Shown here: one piece after another, positions 18,347 through 25,609 of the stretch
Numbering within the stretch: position 1 is the first letter of the stretch
Layout of the letters: every line of letters starts with the position of its first letter
From: Deltaproteobacteria bacterium
Lineage (GTDB): Bacteria; Desulfobacterota; DSM-4660; Desulfatiglandales; HGW-15
Assembly (NCBI GenBank): GCA_020060215.1
Contig: JAGVAP010000136.1
Coordinates: forward strand, 52,483-116,482
Length of the DNA stretch: 64,000 nucleotides
Reading direction: 5' to 3'
Program-made: the position numbers and the translations under genes
The notes under the pieces: generated by a model
The model's input: the letters and a program-made list of their open reading frames with translations, nothing else
The model's database searches: none
What the model was told of the DNA's origin: nothing

Positions 18347-18748
18347 GAAAGCCCCCTTCTCTTTCATCTCCCTATGGGTTTTCACGGGCAGGGGATAGGG
18401 TTTCCCTTTTCGGCCCCGGTAGCCTAGCCCGTGAAAGCTTGGGTGTTCGTCTGTCCTATTCCCGTTTTCCATATCAGCCACTTCCAAATAAAGAGCTACA
18501 GGGCCGATCTCCCGGGGGTGGCTACATACCCCCTCGCCATGGGTTCAATTCCTGCCCTCTGCCCCGATGATTCGGCCCCTTTCAATGAATCGGCCAAGGG
18601 GAAAGATTTCTCTTGCCCCCTGGCCTGAGTTTCGGTAATGTCTGAAATGTGAATGGCGCGTCACTTTTTGAATTTTAGTGTCAGATTCTCTGTTCTCGGT
18701 TAAGTTGCAATACGGTTCTGCTCTGAATTAGAATGGTTCCGTGAAGGC
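18347..18748. other. Gap upstream of the integrase gene
   Basis: About 400 bases with no supported gene. Bases just right of 18346 hold the integrase ribosome binding site. The rest shows no convincing promoter, terminator or RNA. A small hairpin (GAAGGC/GCCTTC, 18743-18758) overlaps the stop of the next gene and lacks a T-run. Confidence 0.4.
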
Positions 18749-19135
18749 TTACGCCTTCGCCTTTTGCCCTCGATCTTTCATCTTGGCGGGTGTCGGGTCG
18801 GGGGCAATCTCATTCTTACGGCTTCCATCGGCGTTCCATCCCGGCCATGCGCGGGAAAGTTCCAGGGACACCCCTATGCCGCCGCTCTTCTGTTTCCCGT
18901 CAATGAATGCGGTCATAAGGTCCACCAGGGCATACCCCAAGCGTTTTCTCTTCACCCTGCCCATCTTCAGGTTGCGGAGTCCTTCCCCGATCACAGACAA
19001 CATGAGGTTGGCCTCTCGATACCGGAGAATGACGCTGCCCCCTGTGGTCGGAAACATGGAGCATACCCCGATCTGGATATGCGGGTCTTCCGGCTCCCGT
19101 TCCTTCAGTTGAACCTGTGCGCTGCCCTTCTTCAT
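18749..19135 (-). CDS. Uncharacterised element protein
   Basis: A 128-residue basic protein. ATG 19135 is used because GGGAGGCGGC lies directly before it. It overlaps the end of the upstream gene by 4 bases (ATGA), so the two are coupled. A central VILRYREANLMLSVIGEGL stretch and a Lys/Arg-rich surface are visible, but there is no recognised domain. It is the last gene of the small-gene run following the serine recombinase. Confidence 0.65.
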   Translation of the reverse strand: MKKGSAQVQLKEREPEDPHIQIGVCSMFPTTGGSVILRYREANLMLSVIGEGLRNLKMGRVKRKRLGYALVDLMTAFIDGKQKSGGIGVSLELSRAWPGWNADGSRKNEIAPDPTPAKMKDRGQKAKA

Positions 19136-19671
19136 GCCGCCTCCCTCCCTTCGGCTTCTTGTGGATAACCCGCCGCTGCCCATTCTTCATCTTCTATCCG
19201 GTCCTTTACTGCGTCCCATATGCATTCAAAGGCAAACGACCCTTTGAAGACGCCTTTAAGGTCCTCCAGGACTGCGGTCAGTTCACGAAGCGCTTGCACG
19301 TCCTTGCCTTCGACCATGCGGTTATAGAACTCTACTGCTTGTGCCTCTGCGCTTTCTAGTGCCCTCTCTGCTTCATGAACCGCCTGCTGTGTCAGGATTG
19401 CCGCTATTGCCCTTTCACGGTCGGGGTCCTGCGGGGTCGTTTCCTCTTCCTTCTTCCCCTTCCCCTCAGTCCGTTCCTTGATGGATCTTGAGGCAAGCCC
19501 TAACATGGTTACAGTGTAATCCTGGTTCGCCTCGTCCTTCCACGGAAGGCTCATAGCAAAGCCAAGAACGTAATCAAGCAGGGCGGCATCCGACATTTTC
19601 CGGAAGTCCTTTCCTGTCAACGTTCGCCCCCTGGTGTTGAACTTCACGGTCAAGCCTTTAGCGTTCACCAT
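19132..19671 (-). CDS. Uncharacterised element protein
   Basis: A 179-residue protein with ATG 19671 preceded by GGAGGGG; an upstream extension to 19827 is rejected because it lies inside the preceding gene. The first half (KFNTRGRTLTGKDFRKMSDA) is followed by a charged linker (EGKGKKEEETTPQDPDRE) and a long helical region (HEAERALESAEAQAVEFYN) likely to form a coiled coil. It overlaps both neighbours. No family recognised. Confidence 0.65.
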   Translation of the reverse strand: MVNAKGLTVKFNTRGRTLTGKDFRKMSDAALLDYVLGFAMSLPWKDEANQDYTVTMLGLASRSIKERTEGKGKKEEETTPQDPDRERAIAAILTQQAVHEAERALESAEAQAVEFYNRMVEGKDVQALRELTAVLEDLKGVFKGSFAFECIWDAVKDRIEDEEWAAAGYPQEAEGREAA

Positions 19672-20203
19672 GGGCTTCCCCTCCTTCCGGCCACTTCTTC
19701 CTGATCTCTGCCGAAAGAGACTTGATTGCTCCCAAGGCAATCCCGTGCTGGCCTTCGCTGAGAGCTTCCAAGAGGAAGGACAGGGAAGGAAAGTCTTTTT
19801 GAAGGTCGGCCTTCTCACCTTCCGCAACCTTCTGCGGGTTCTCCTTCGGTTTCAGGAACACCCCCAAGGGCAGGTTGTCGTCATGCCACGGATACCCCTT
19901 GCTGAGAGAGTGAATGGTAAGCCTTCCGACCGCCTCGTCCAGAAGGTCAAAAACCCGCTCCAGCTTCTTCTCTCCATCGGAAATCAGTAGGCGGAATGTT
20001 GAGCCCACAATGTCAAGCTCCCCCTCTTCCTCCTGCCCCACAAGCAAGAAAAGGTCTGCAAGCCTTCCGAGTACCTGCACCCTGATATAATCGTACAGGT
20101 CTTCGTCATTGGCATCGTGCTTATTCCCGTGCTGGTCAACATAGATTGGGGAATGTCCGTTTCTCTTCTGCTCTGACAACTTGAATACCGTTTCCATTGG
20201 CAT
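19658..20203 (-). CDS. Uncharacterised element protein
   Basis: A 181-residue acidic protein starting at ATG 20203, eight bases after AAAGGAG. It contains a helical LYDYIRVQVLGRLADLFLL segment and many Glu/Asp residues, without Cys clusters or membrane spans. Its end overlaps the next gene by 14 bases. The gene group 20424-18749 looks like one operon behind the serine recombinase. Function unknown. Confidence 0.65.
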   Translation of the reverse strand: MPMETVFKLSEQKRNGHSPIYVDQHGNKHDANDEDLYDYIRVQVLGRLADLFLLVGQEEEGELDIVGSTFRLLISDGEKKLERVFDLLDEAVGRLTIHSLSKGYPWHDDNLPLGVFLKPKENPQKVAEGEKADLQKDFPSLSFLLEALSEGQHGIALGAIKSLSAEIRKKWPEGGEAHGER

Positions 20204-20220
20204 CTTGGTTTCTCCTTTCA

Positions 20221-20424
20221 TCATGGTGGATGAAATGCTCTTGACTCCCCTTCACGTTTCACCTCCTTTCCCTTGGGTTCCTCGTTCACATGGTCCAGGG
20301 TCCGGCCCTGGTCAAGCTCACCGTCCCGAATCATGCGCTTGAGTTCCTTCATTTCCGGCTCTTGCGATATGTCTCTGTTACCCATAGAGCGAAGGGTAAC
20401 AACTTTCGGCTTCTCGTTACTCAT
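20221..20424 (-). CDS. Small hydrophilic element protein
   Basis: A 67-residue, highly charged protein that begins 8 bases before the serine-recombinase stop, so it is probably translated by coupling. Composition is dominated by Lys, Glu and Arg (GKEVKREGESRAF near the end). No motif recognised; it may be a small DNA-associated or regulatory protein. Confidence 0.5.
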   Translation of the reverse strand: MSNEKPKVVTLRSMGNRDISQEPEMKELKRMIRDGELDQGRTLDHVNEEPKGKEVKREGESRAFHPP

Positions 20425-21136
20425 TGGCTGCCCTCTTCAGAATCATGCTCACCGTCTTGGGGTTCCACTGGATCCGCCCGGCCTTCGTCTTGTACCCTTC
20501 CTTCTCAAGCTCCTGGCCGATCGCCCGGAGAGAGTAACCCTTTCCTGTCAGGTCTTGAATCAGCCGGATAGCCTTCTGCTCGTTCTCGTTCTCGGTCAGG
20601 TTCCATGTGGCCTTCTTCTTGCCGTTGACCTTCTTCCATCCGGCAAACTGCTTATCGAAACCGAAAGGCACATCTCCCCCGGTCTTGCCGTTCTGCTCCC
20701 TCTTGTGCCTGAGTGCCGCCCGGGTCCTCTCCCCGATGATACCGCGTTCCATCTCTGCCAGTGCCGCGGTCAGGGTGAAGAAAAACCGCCCCATTGCGCT
20801 TTGGGTGTCCAGGGTTTCATGGATCGAATGAAAGGAGACTCCCCACTTGTCGAACAGCTTGGTTGTCTCGAGTGCATCCACGGTGCTGCGGAACATCCGG
20901 TCAAGCTTGTAGACGATCACGGCGCCCACTTCCTTACGGCGTGTCATACTCAGGACCTTTTGCACTCCCGGCCTCTTCAGGTTCTTTCCGCTGATCCCGG
21001 GGTCGTCTACGATTTCAACAAGCTCCAGTTCCTTCAATTCGCAGTAAGCCCGAATCTTCGCCCTCTGGTTATCCAAGCTCAAGCCTTCCTTCGCCTGATC
21101 CTCTGTCGAAACCCGAATGTACCCAATCGCCTTCAT
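20417..21136 (-). CDS. Serine recombinase (resolvase/invertase type)
   Basis: A 239-residue recombinase. The resolvase catalytic domain is clear: IGYIRVSTEDQ with nucleophile S10, YKLDRMFRSTVDAL with the conserved Arg pair, and ALAEMERGIIGERTRAAL leading into the E-helix. The C terminus (GYSLRAIGQELEKEG) is a helix-turn-helix DNA-binding region. ATG 21136 is the natural start of the fold; the extension to 21268 would read through an inverted repeat. A second recombinase besides the integrase suggests inversion or resolution within the element, or a co-opted invertase. Confidence 0.88.
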   Translation of the reverse strand: MKAIGYIRVSTEDQAKEGLSLDNQRAKIRAYCELKELELVEIVDDPGISGKNLKRPGVQKVLSMTRRKEVGAVIVYKLDRMFRSTVDALETTKLFDKWGVSFHSIHETLDTQSAMGRFFFTLTAALAEMERGIIGERTRAALRHKREQNGKTGGDVPFGFDKQFAGWKKVNGKKKATWNLTENENEQKAIRLIQDLTGKGYSLRAIGQELEKEGYKTKAGRIQWNPKTVSMILKRAANE

Positions 21137-21163
21137 GGTGCCCCCCTTGGCAGGAAAAGAAAA

Positions 21164-21245
21164 AGCGCTCTCAGAGCAGTCTTCTCCGCGGCTTAGGCAC
21201 CGCCCCTGCACCTCACGATGCAAGGAGACTGTTTCTGAAAGCGCT
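21164..21245. repeat. Inverted repeat upstream of the serine recombinase
   Basis: AGCGCTCTCAGAGCAGT (21164-21180) pairs, with one inserted base and two mismatches, with ACTGTTTCTGAAAGCGCT (21228-21245). The arms flank 47 bases and lie between the recombinase start and a divergent promoter. It could be a recombinase site, an operator, or an mRNA leader hairpin; there is no T-run to make it a terminator. Confidence 0.5.
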
Positions 21246-21286
21246 CTATGGAAAACTCGTTTTTTCATGGCCTAAGTTTGGAGGAG

Positions 21287-21315
21287 TTGACTTGCTACTT
21301 ACTGTGACTTACAAT
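21287..21315 (+). promoter_or_regulatory. Strong sigma-70-type promoter for the RHH gene
   Basis: TTGACT (21287-21292), a 17-base spacer and TACAAT (21310-21315) give a near-consensus promoter about 70 bases before the ATG at 21385. It is the outward-facing partner of the minus-strand recombinase gene. Confidence 0.65.
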
Positions 21316-21384
21316 AAATTACCAGGTATTCCCTGTCAAGAATTATATTGACGGTGTAAGCCCTCATAATGTATTCAGGAGGTT

Positions 21385-21555
21385 ATGGACGTGGTTAGCA
21401 TCAAGATCGATCCCAAGATGAAGAAGGCGCTTGAGAAACAAGCGGAAAAGGAATTCTCCCCTCTTTCAACTATCGTCAAGAAAGCCATCGATAAGTACCT
21501 CCAAGAACAAGGCGTGAACTGGCGCGAAGAGCCTGAGAAGAAAAGCAAGAAGTAA
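21385..21555 (+). CDS. Small ribbon-helix-helix-like protein
   Basis: A 56-residue open reading frame behind CAGGAGG (ATG 21385, stop 21553-21555). The sequence starts MDVVSIKIDPKMKKALEKQA and continues with a second helix around LSTIVKKAIDKYLQEQ. This is the strand-helix-helix pattern of RHH (CopG/Arc-type) repressors and antitoxins. It has its own near-consensus promoter. It may regulate itself and the divergent serine recombinase; no adjacent toxin is evident. Confidence 0.7.
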   Translation: MDVVSIKIDPKMKKALEKQAEKEFSPLSTIVKKAIDKYLQEQGVNWREEPEKKSKK

Positions 21556-21602
21556 CTGTTCTGCCATTCGGCTCCAAACTTTTTCCGCAGGAGGCTGATC
21601 CC

Positions 21603-21971
21603 ATGAAAAGAATAGTCCTCGCTCTCATCTTCTTCTTTTTGTCTCTCCCTGCCGTTCTCTGTGCGCAGTCAGTCTACGATTACCAGACAGGCCGTTATCA
21701 CAATTACGATGTCTCTCGATCAGGCAATCACTCATCCATCTACGATTATCAAAGAGGATCATTCATTGACGGTACGCACTCCGGGAAAAACTCCAGCTAT
21801 TTCGACTATGGAACGGGGTCCTTCTATGACATGAGACAAACATCGCCCAACAGCTTTTCGGGTTTTGACTATCGGTCTGGAACATTCCAAGATTATCGCG
21901 TGAGCCCCGGGGGAAATGTGGAGGTTTTTGATTACGGAACAGGCAAATACCGCTTTTATGATGTGAAATAA
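21603..21971 (+). CDS. Secreted protein with F/Y-D-Y repeats
   Basis: A 122-residue protein with a clear signal peptide (MKRIVLALIFFFLSLPAVLC, cleavage likely after CAQ or at ALCA). The mature part consists of five imperfect 20-residue repeats, each with (Y/F)DY followed by G(R/S/T/K)(Y/F): YDYQTGRY, YDYQRGSF, FDYGTGSF, FDYRSGTF, FDYGTGKY. AGGAGG precedes the ATG. It would fold as a small repeat or beta structure outside the cytoplasm. It is 47 bases after the RHH gene and probably co-transcribed. A cargo gene of the element; function unknown. Confidence 0.75.
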   Translation: MKRIVLALIFFFLSLPAVLCAQSVYDYQTGRYHNYDVSRSGNHSSIYDYQRGSFIDGTHSGKNSSYFDYGTGSFYDMRQTSPNSFSGFDYRSGTFQDYRVSPGGNVEVFDYGTGKYRFYDVK

Positions 21972-22101
21972 GGCTTCTTCGGCATCCCCATGAAAAGAGC
22001 CCTTCCCCTCTTGTTTCTTGGTTTTGGCCCTCTCTGCCGCCGGCTGGCCATCCCCCGATTGAGGAGCGAATCAAGAACATTCGGGAAGCGTACACGGGTC
22101 G

Positions 22102-22617
22102 TTAAAGCCCCTTTCCGGTTTCCATGGCCGATTCCTCACGCCTTGCCCTGATCGTTGATTCTTGCCTTTGAATCGACACAACAGCACGGCTTCTGTTGTA
22201 CTCTCTGAGTTTGACAGGGAGCGTTCTCTTTCCGACCATTGCCGGATTTCTCCCCATACGGTACGAATGGATATGGCAGGTTTCAGTTTCGCATTCCCGG
22301 ACAAGGTTGACACTCCCGCCCATGCACTGAAGACAGAATGCACGAAAGGCCTTGACAGGTGTTCTCTTGCGTAACCGATACGGAAATAGTGGGCAGGGTC
22401 CGGCCTGGCATGTATCACCCTTGCAATCCTGAATCTCCTTCCGGTTGAATTGATCCAACCCCAAGCACTGTTGGCATTGGGCTTTTGCCGTATCACGGGG
22501 AGTTAGTTTCACTTTGTAGAGTCTCCTTTCAAGATTTGGATGTGCCGGAAAATCCGATCCCGGCACACGTGTTTTGAAGACCGTATCGCGCATATCAGAG
22601 AAACATATCCAGTCCAT
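22102..22617 (-). CDS. Cysteine-rich (zinc-binding-like) element protein
   Basis: A 171-residue protein with two related Cys clusters: CQQCLG followed by CKGDTCQAGPCPL, then CLQCMGG followed by CETETCHIHSYRMGRNP. The duplication implies two zinc-knuckle-like modules. Start 22617 is chosen for GAGGTAAGG upstream and because it lies just after the stop of gene 22631. The C terminus is basic. Paired CxxC modules like these are common in small phage proteins of unknown function. Confidence 0.65.
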   Translation of the reverse strand: MDWICFSDMRDTVFKTRVPGSDFPAHPNLERRLYKVKLTPRDTAKAQCQQCLGLDQFNRKEIQDCKGDTCQAGPCPLFPYRLRKRTPVKAFRAFCLQCMGGSVNLVRECETETCHIHSYRMGRNPAMVGKRTLPVKLREYNRSRAVVSIQRQESTIRARREESAMETGKGL

Positions 22618-22630
22618 TAGCGGGGCACCC

Positions 22631-23800
22631 TTACCTCACGTTTGTCCAGTTCGACGGATTCAAGACATAAGCCTCGTATTCCTTCCTGCTCGTCCCGGAA
22701 TATGGAGCTCTCAGCCTGGACGAGGAAGTCAGAAATCCCGGCACGTCCGGTATTCCGCCATACGATGGCAGGTTGGTCGATGGATCGTAAAATTCACCGG
22801 GACGCCTGTTCATGTCGTCCCAATTCGCCCATCCCTGGTTATATTGGTTCACCCATGCGGCCTTGGACATATACGCCTCGTATGCCGCCGGGTTCGCTGT
22901 CTTTAGGTTTTCCATATAGTCTTCGAAAGCGTGTTTCGATTTGCGACTTGCCGATCGGTTGAAGTACATGGTAAGGACAGGCAGGGCCACGACTGCGGCC
23001 GCACCAGCGACGGCGCCGAGGCCGGTCCCGGCGGCGGGGGTTGCCCCCGATCCCCCCACCCCACTGATACCCCCGTACCCTGCTGCCTCTGCACCGCTCA
23101 GGGCGCCTGTACTGGCGCCTGCCCCGGCGCCTGCTCCCGCTCCCATCGTACCGGCTCCCGCTGAACCCCATCCTGCGTACTCAGCCCCTTTTTCGGCCCC
23201 AAGCGCTCCTACACCCTCGAAACCGGTAGTTGTGACGGGTATGCTGCCACCTGATCCCCAGCCAGCGTATTTGGCACCAGCTTGAGCCCCAAGTTCACCT
23301 GCACCCTTGATGCCTGCACTTTTTCCAATGATTCCCAACTCGCCAAGGGCCTTATACCCGGCATAAGCCGATAGCGGAGCTTCAATTCCCGTCTTTATCC
23401 ACCCGAGCGTTGTTGACTTGTCAGCCGCGTCCTTCTCCATGTCGGCCTGCCGCCGTTGCTCGGCCAGCCGGTTCCGCTCCGCTTCCATGGATGCCTGCAT
23501 CCTCTCCCGCTCAAGCAGGTTGGACGCCAGAAACTGGCCCTGCTGTTGGGATAGTCTCGCGCTCTCCAGTTCCTTCTGCTGGGCAAGGTTCTGCTGTTGC
23601 AATCCAAGCTGCTGTTGCTGAAGGTTTAACGTTCGGCTGTCCCTCGTCCTGGTGGATGCCGTCTCCGCCGCCGCCTCATAGGGTGCCGCTGCCTCTACAG
23701 AAGAAAGGCTCCTTCCGGCGAGTCTGGCCCTATTCTGCTGCTCCCGGGAGAGTCTACTTGCCCTCAATGCGGTCATGTAATCGATTGCCATGTTTGCCAT
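22631..23800 (-). CDS. Putative virion-associated protein of the element
   Basis: A 389-residue protein with AAAGGAG just before ATG 23800. Residues 50-130 are Gln/Arg/Glu-rich and predicted coiled coil (LNLQQQQLGLQQQNLAQQ). A Gly/Ala-rich middle (TMGAGAGAGAGASTGAL) holds two copies of KYAGWGS/EYAGWGS. A hydrophobic AVAGAAAVVALPVLTMYF segment near residue 270 is followed by a Tyr/Asn-rich end. This composition resembles phage internal-virion or ejection proteins, which would be unusual in a satellite. No firm family. Confidence 0.55.
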   Translation of the reverse strand: MANMAIDYMTALRASRLSREQQNRARLAGRSLSSVEAAAPYEAAAETASTRTRDSRTLNLQQQQLGLQQQNLAQQKELESARLSQQQGQFLASNLLERERMQASMEAERNRLAEQRRQADMEKDAADKSTTLGWIKTGIEAPLSAYAGYKALGELGIIGKSAGIKGAGELGAQAGAKYAGWGSGGSIPVTTTGFEGVGALGAEKGAEYAGWGSAGAGTMGAGAGAGAGASTGALSGAEAAGYGGISGVGGSGATPAAGTGLGAVAGAAAVVALPVLTMYFNRSASRKSKHAFEDYMENLKTANPAAYEAYMSKAAWVNQYNQGWANWDDMNRRPGEFYDPSTNLPSYGGIPDVPGFLTSSSRLRAPYSGTSRKEYEAYVLNPSNWTNVR

Positions 23801-23889
23801 GACTCCTTTCTCATTGTTGAAAATGTGGGGGCTCTCCCGTTGCCCTTGTGTTATCGCCCGAAGACCTCTCCCGCCTTCGGATCCTTTGC

Positions 23890-24423
23890 CTATGGTGCCG
23901 CGGTTTCCGTCCCTGGTGAATTCGCCTTAAAAAAGGCGTCAAGAAACATACCAAACACTTTCTCGATACTCAGGGGGATGGTTCCAAGCTCCCTGGTGAA
24001 CCCGAAAATAGTTCTATTCCAGGTCAAAAGGGAGAAGGAGAAGCCTTCCGGATCCCCGCAAAGCTTGCACTCCTGCATAACGCCAAGAGTGACCTTGTAC
24101 GAATAAACAATGTCCTGGCCGGCCGGATCCAGTGGGCACTTAAACACATCGGGGGCAACGTACAGGGTTGGCTTTCTTATGTCCTTGTTGTACTCCTCAT
24201 CGGTAAAGACGCGGATTCCCGCTCCGGTCAATACAGCTTCAAGAGATTCCTTCAGGCACTCGATTGTCAGCCCTTCGGCCTGGACTTCCGGCCGGATCGC
24301 CTTTTCTTCAACAACCACCCTTAAACCCGCTATCCCCTTCAGCGTGTATATGGATACGTCCGGATCTTCCGGCACTATGGGCTCCTGCCGTTTGTAAAAC
24401 TTCATGTCAAAGAGTTTGGCCAT
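23890..24423 (-). CDS. Uncharacterised element protein
   Basis: A 177-residue protein starting MAKLFDMKFYKRQEP. The pattern IAGLRVVVEEKAIRPEV, then a helix ECLKESLEAVLTGAGI, then RKPTLYVAPDVFKC suggests an alternating alpha/beta fold. Two Cys in CKLCGDPEG may bind metal. No signal peptide is present. It follows the 86-residue gene by 2 bases and precedes the virion-like gene, so one transcript probably carries all three. Confidence 0.6.
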   Translation of the reverse strand: MAKLFDMKFYKRQEPIVPEDPDVSIYTLKGIAGLRVVVEEKAIRPEVQAEGLTIECLKESLEAVLTGAGIRVFTDEEYNKDIRKPTLYVAPDVFKCPLDPAGQDIVYSYKVTLGVMQECKLCGDPEGFSFSLLTWNRTIFGFTRELGTIPLSIEKVFGMFLDAFFKANSPGTETAAP

Positions 24424-24425
24424 GA

Positions 24426-24686
24426 TTAAGCCCTCCCGGCTTCGGCTGCAATTTTCTGATCTGCTTCTTCAAGGATCGACTTCAGTAACTCCCTTGCGTC
24501 GTGGGGTGCATGGGAGAAGAAATTCGCCGTTTTTCCGGCCGCCTTTACAGAACGCCAACCGATAACCACGGATATCATGGGATGTGTTCTGAAGTATTCC
24601 GTAAGCCATTTTTCGGGGTCGGAATGTGTGTTGCCGACTTGCTTTTCCAGTGCTAAAACGCGTCTTCCAATGTCCATCTCGATCAT
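24426..24686 (-). CDS. Small uncharacterised element protein
   Basis: An 86-residue protein; ATG 24686 overlaps the terS-like stop (ATGA) and has AAAGGAG immediately upstream inside that gene. It is helical at both ends (GRRVLALEKQVG and ARELLKSILEEADQKIAAEA) with a hydrophobic MISVVIGWRSVKAAGK centre. No family is recognised. Tight coupling to terS suggests a packaging- or head-related role, by inference. Confidence 0.6.
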   Translation of the reverse strand: MIEMDIGRRVLALEKQVGNTHSDPEKWLTEYFRTHPMISVVIGWRSVKAAGKTANFFSHAPHDARELLKSILEEADQKIAAEAGRA

Positions 24687-25210
24687 TCTCCTTTCTGTGC
24701 TGTGATTGCTTTCTCGAGTCTTTCAACCCTCTGCACAAGATCTGCGTCAAACAGACTCAGGACCTTTGCCGCCATTTCCACATACCGCTGTTGGATCCCA
24801 AGGGCTTCTTCATCCCACTCTATAACCGTGTCACCGTCCCCGAAGACTTCACCGCCTTCCTTGTCAAAGGCCAGTGTTCCGGAAGTAGCGACAACCCGCC
24901 GGCCTTCGGGTAAGCCTTCCTGCTTCACGGCTCCCTTGAGCTTGATTCTCTGTGTCTCCTTTGCCCTCATTCCTTCAATGATCTTGGCCTTGATCCCCTC
25001 TGGGGTCAGTCCGACTTCTGAAATCCATTTTTGAATAAAGGGCTTAAGTTTTCTGAAATTTTGGCAGGCAATCACCTCGTATGAATCGGGGTTCTTGCAT
25101 TGGTAGCCGGCCAGCCGTGCCGCCTCAGTCCCGTTCAAGGTCCTGAAGTAGTGCTTCAACCATTTGCGTTGCTTCAGAGTCAATTTCGGTTTTGTATCCT
25201 TGCTGTTCAT
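24683..25210 (-). CDS. Phage small-terminase-like protein
   Basis: A 175-residue protein. The N terminus LTLKQRKWLKHYFRTLNGTE followed by AARLAGYQ is the helix-turn-helix entry typical of small terminase subunits, which recognise packaging sites. The C terminus is a helix (LVQRVERLEKAITAQ) suitable for oligomerisation. No large terminase occurs in the element, the situation seen in phage satellites that redirect a helper's packaging. It starts downstream of the candidate origin. Other DNA-binding phage proteins share this HTH style, so the call is moderate. Confidence 0.6.
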   Translation of the reverse strand: MNSKDTKPKLTLKQRKWLKHYFRTLNGTEAARLAGYQCKNPDSYEVIACQNFRKLKPFIQKWISEVGLTPEGIKAKIIEGMRAKETQRIKLKGAVKQEGLPEGRRVVATSGTLAFDKEGGEVFGDGDTVIEWDEEALGIQQRYVEMAAKVLSLFDADLVQRVERLEKAITAQKGE

Positions 25211-25363
25211 CTGTCGCCCTTTGCGCCCAGGAAACCATTCTTCCGGGGGTCAATCCTGTTAATGCGCGTTAGATGGGTCATTCTGAATTTGCAGCGGGGC
25301 GCGTCAAGTCACTCCCTTTCCACCCCAACAACGGTTTCACTTCACCGGAAAAAGCCTTTCGGC

Positions 25364-25604
25364 AATTTTGCACCGGCTCCAAGGAGAGGGGGAAAACCCT
25401 GTGCAACGGAATTTTGCACAGGTTTTCTCTCTCCTTTAGGAGAGCATTCTGTGCATAATTATTCCCCTTTGATTTCAAGCTTTTACGTCTTTGGTGCATA
25501 ATTACCCTCTGTGCAAAATTCGCTTTGGGGACTTCCCTTGTCATTTCAGGCAGATAAATTCTTCACAGAGTTTTCTGTGCATAATTGTGCAAAATTGCAT
25601 AATT
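25364..25604. other. Candidate replication origin with iterons
   Basis: The 400-base gap between terS and primase-helicase holds at least eight copies of TGCAWAATT. Direct copies start at 25452, 25495, 25512, 25578, 25588 and 25596; reverse copies lie at 25364-25372 and 25410-25418. Around 25381-25436 is a long imperfect dyad, including the perfect CCTGTGCAA/TTGCACAGG pair. Repeats plus a large hairpin beside the initiator gene are the expected anatomy of an iteron origin. Confidence 0.65.
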
Positions 25605-25609
25605 CATCT

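Noticed and set aside
18520..18570. tRNA T-arm-like GGGTTCAATTCC
   Set aside because: Flanking bases do not form the required stems and no other tRNA arms are present.
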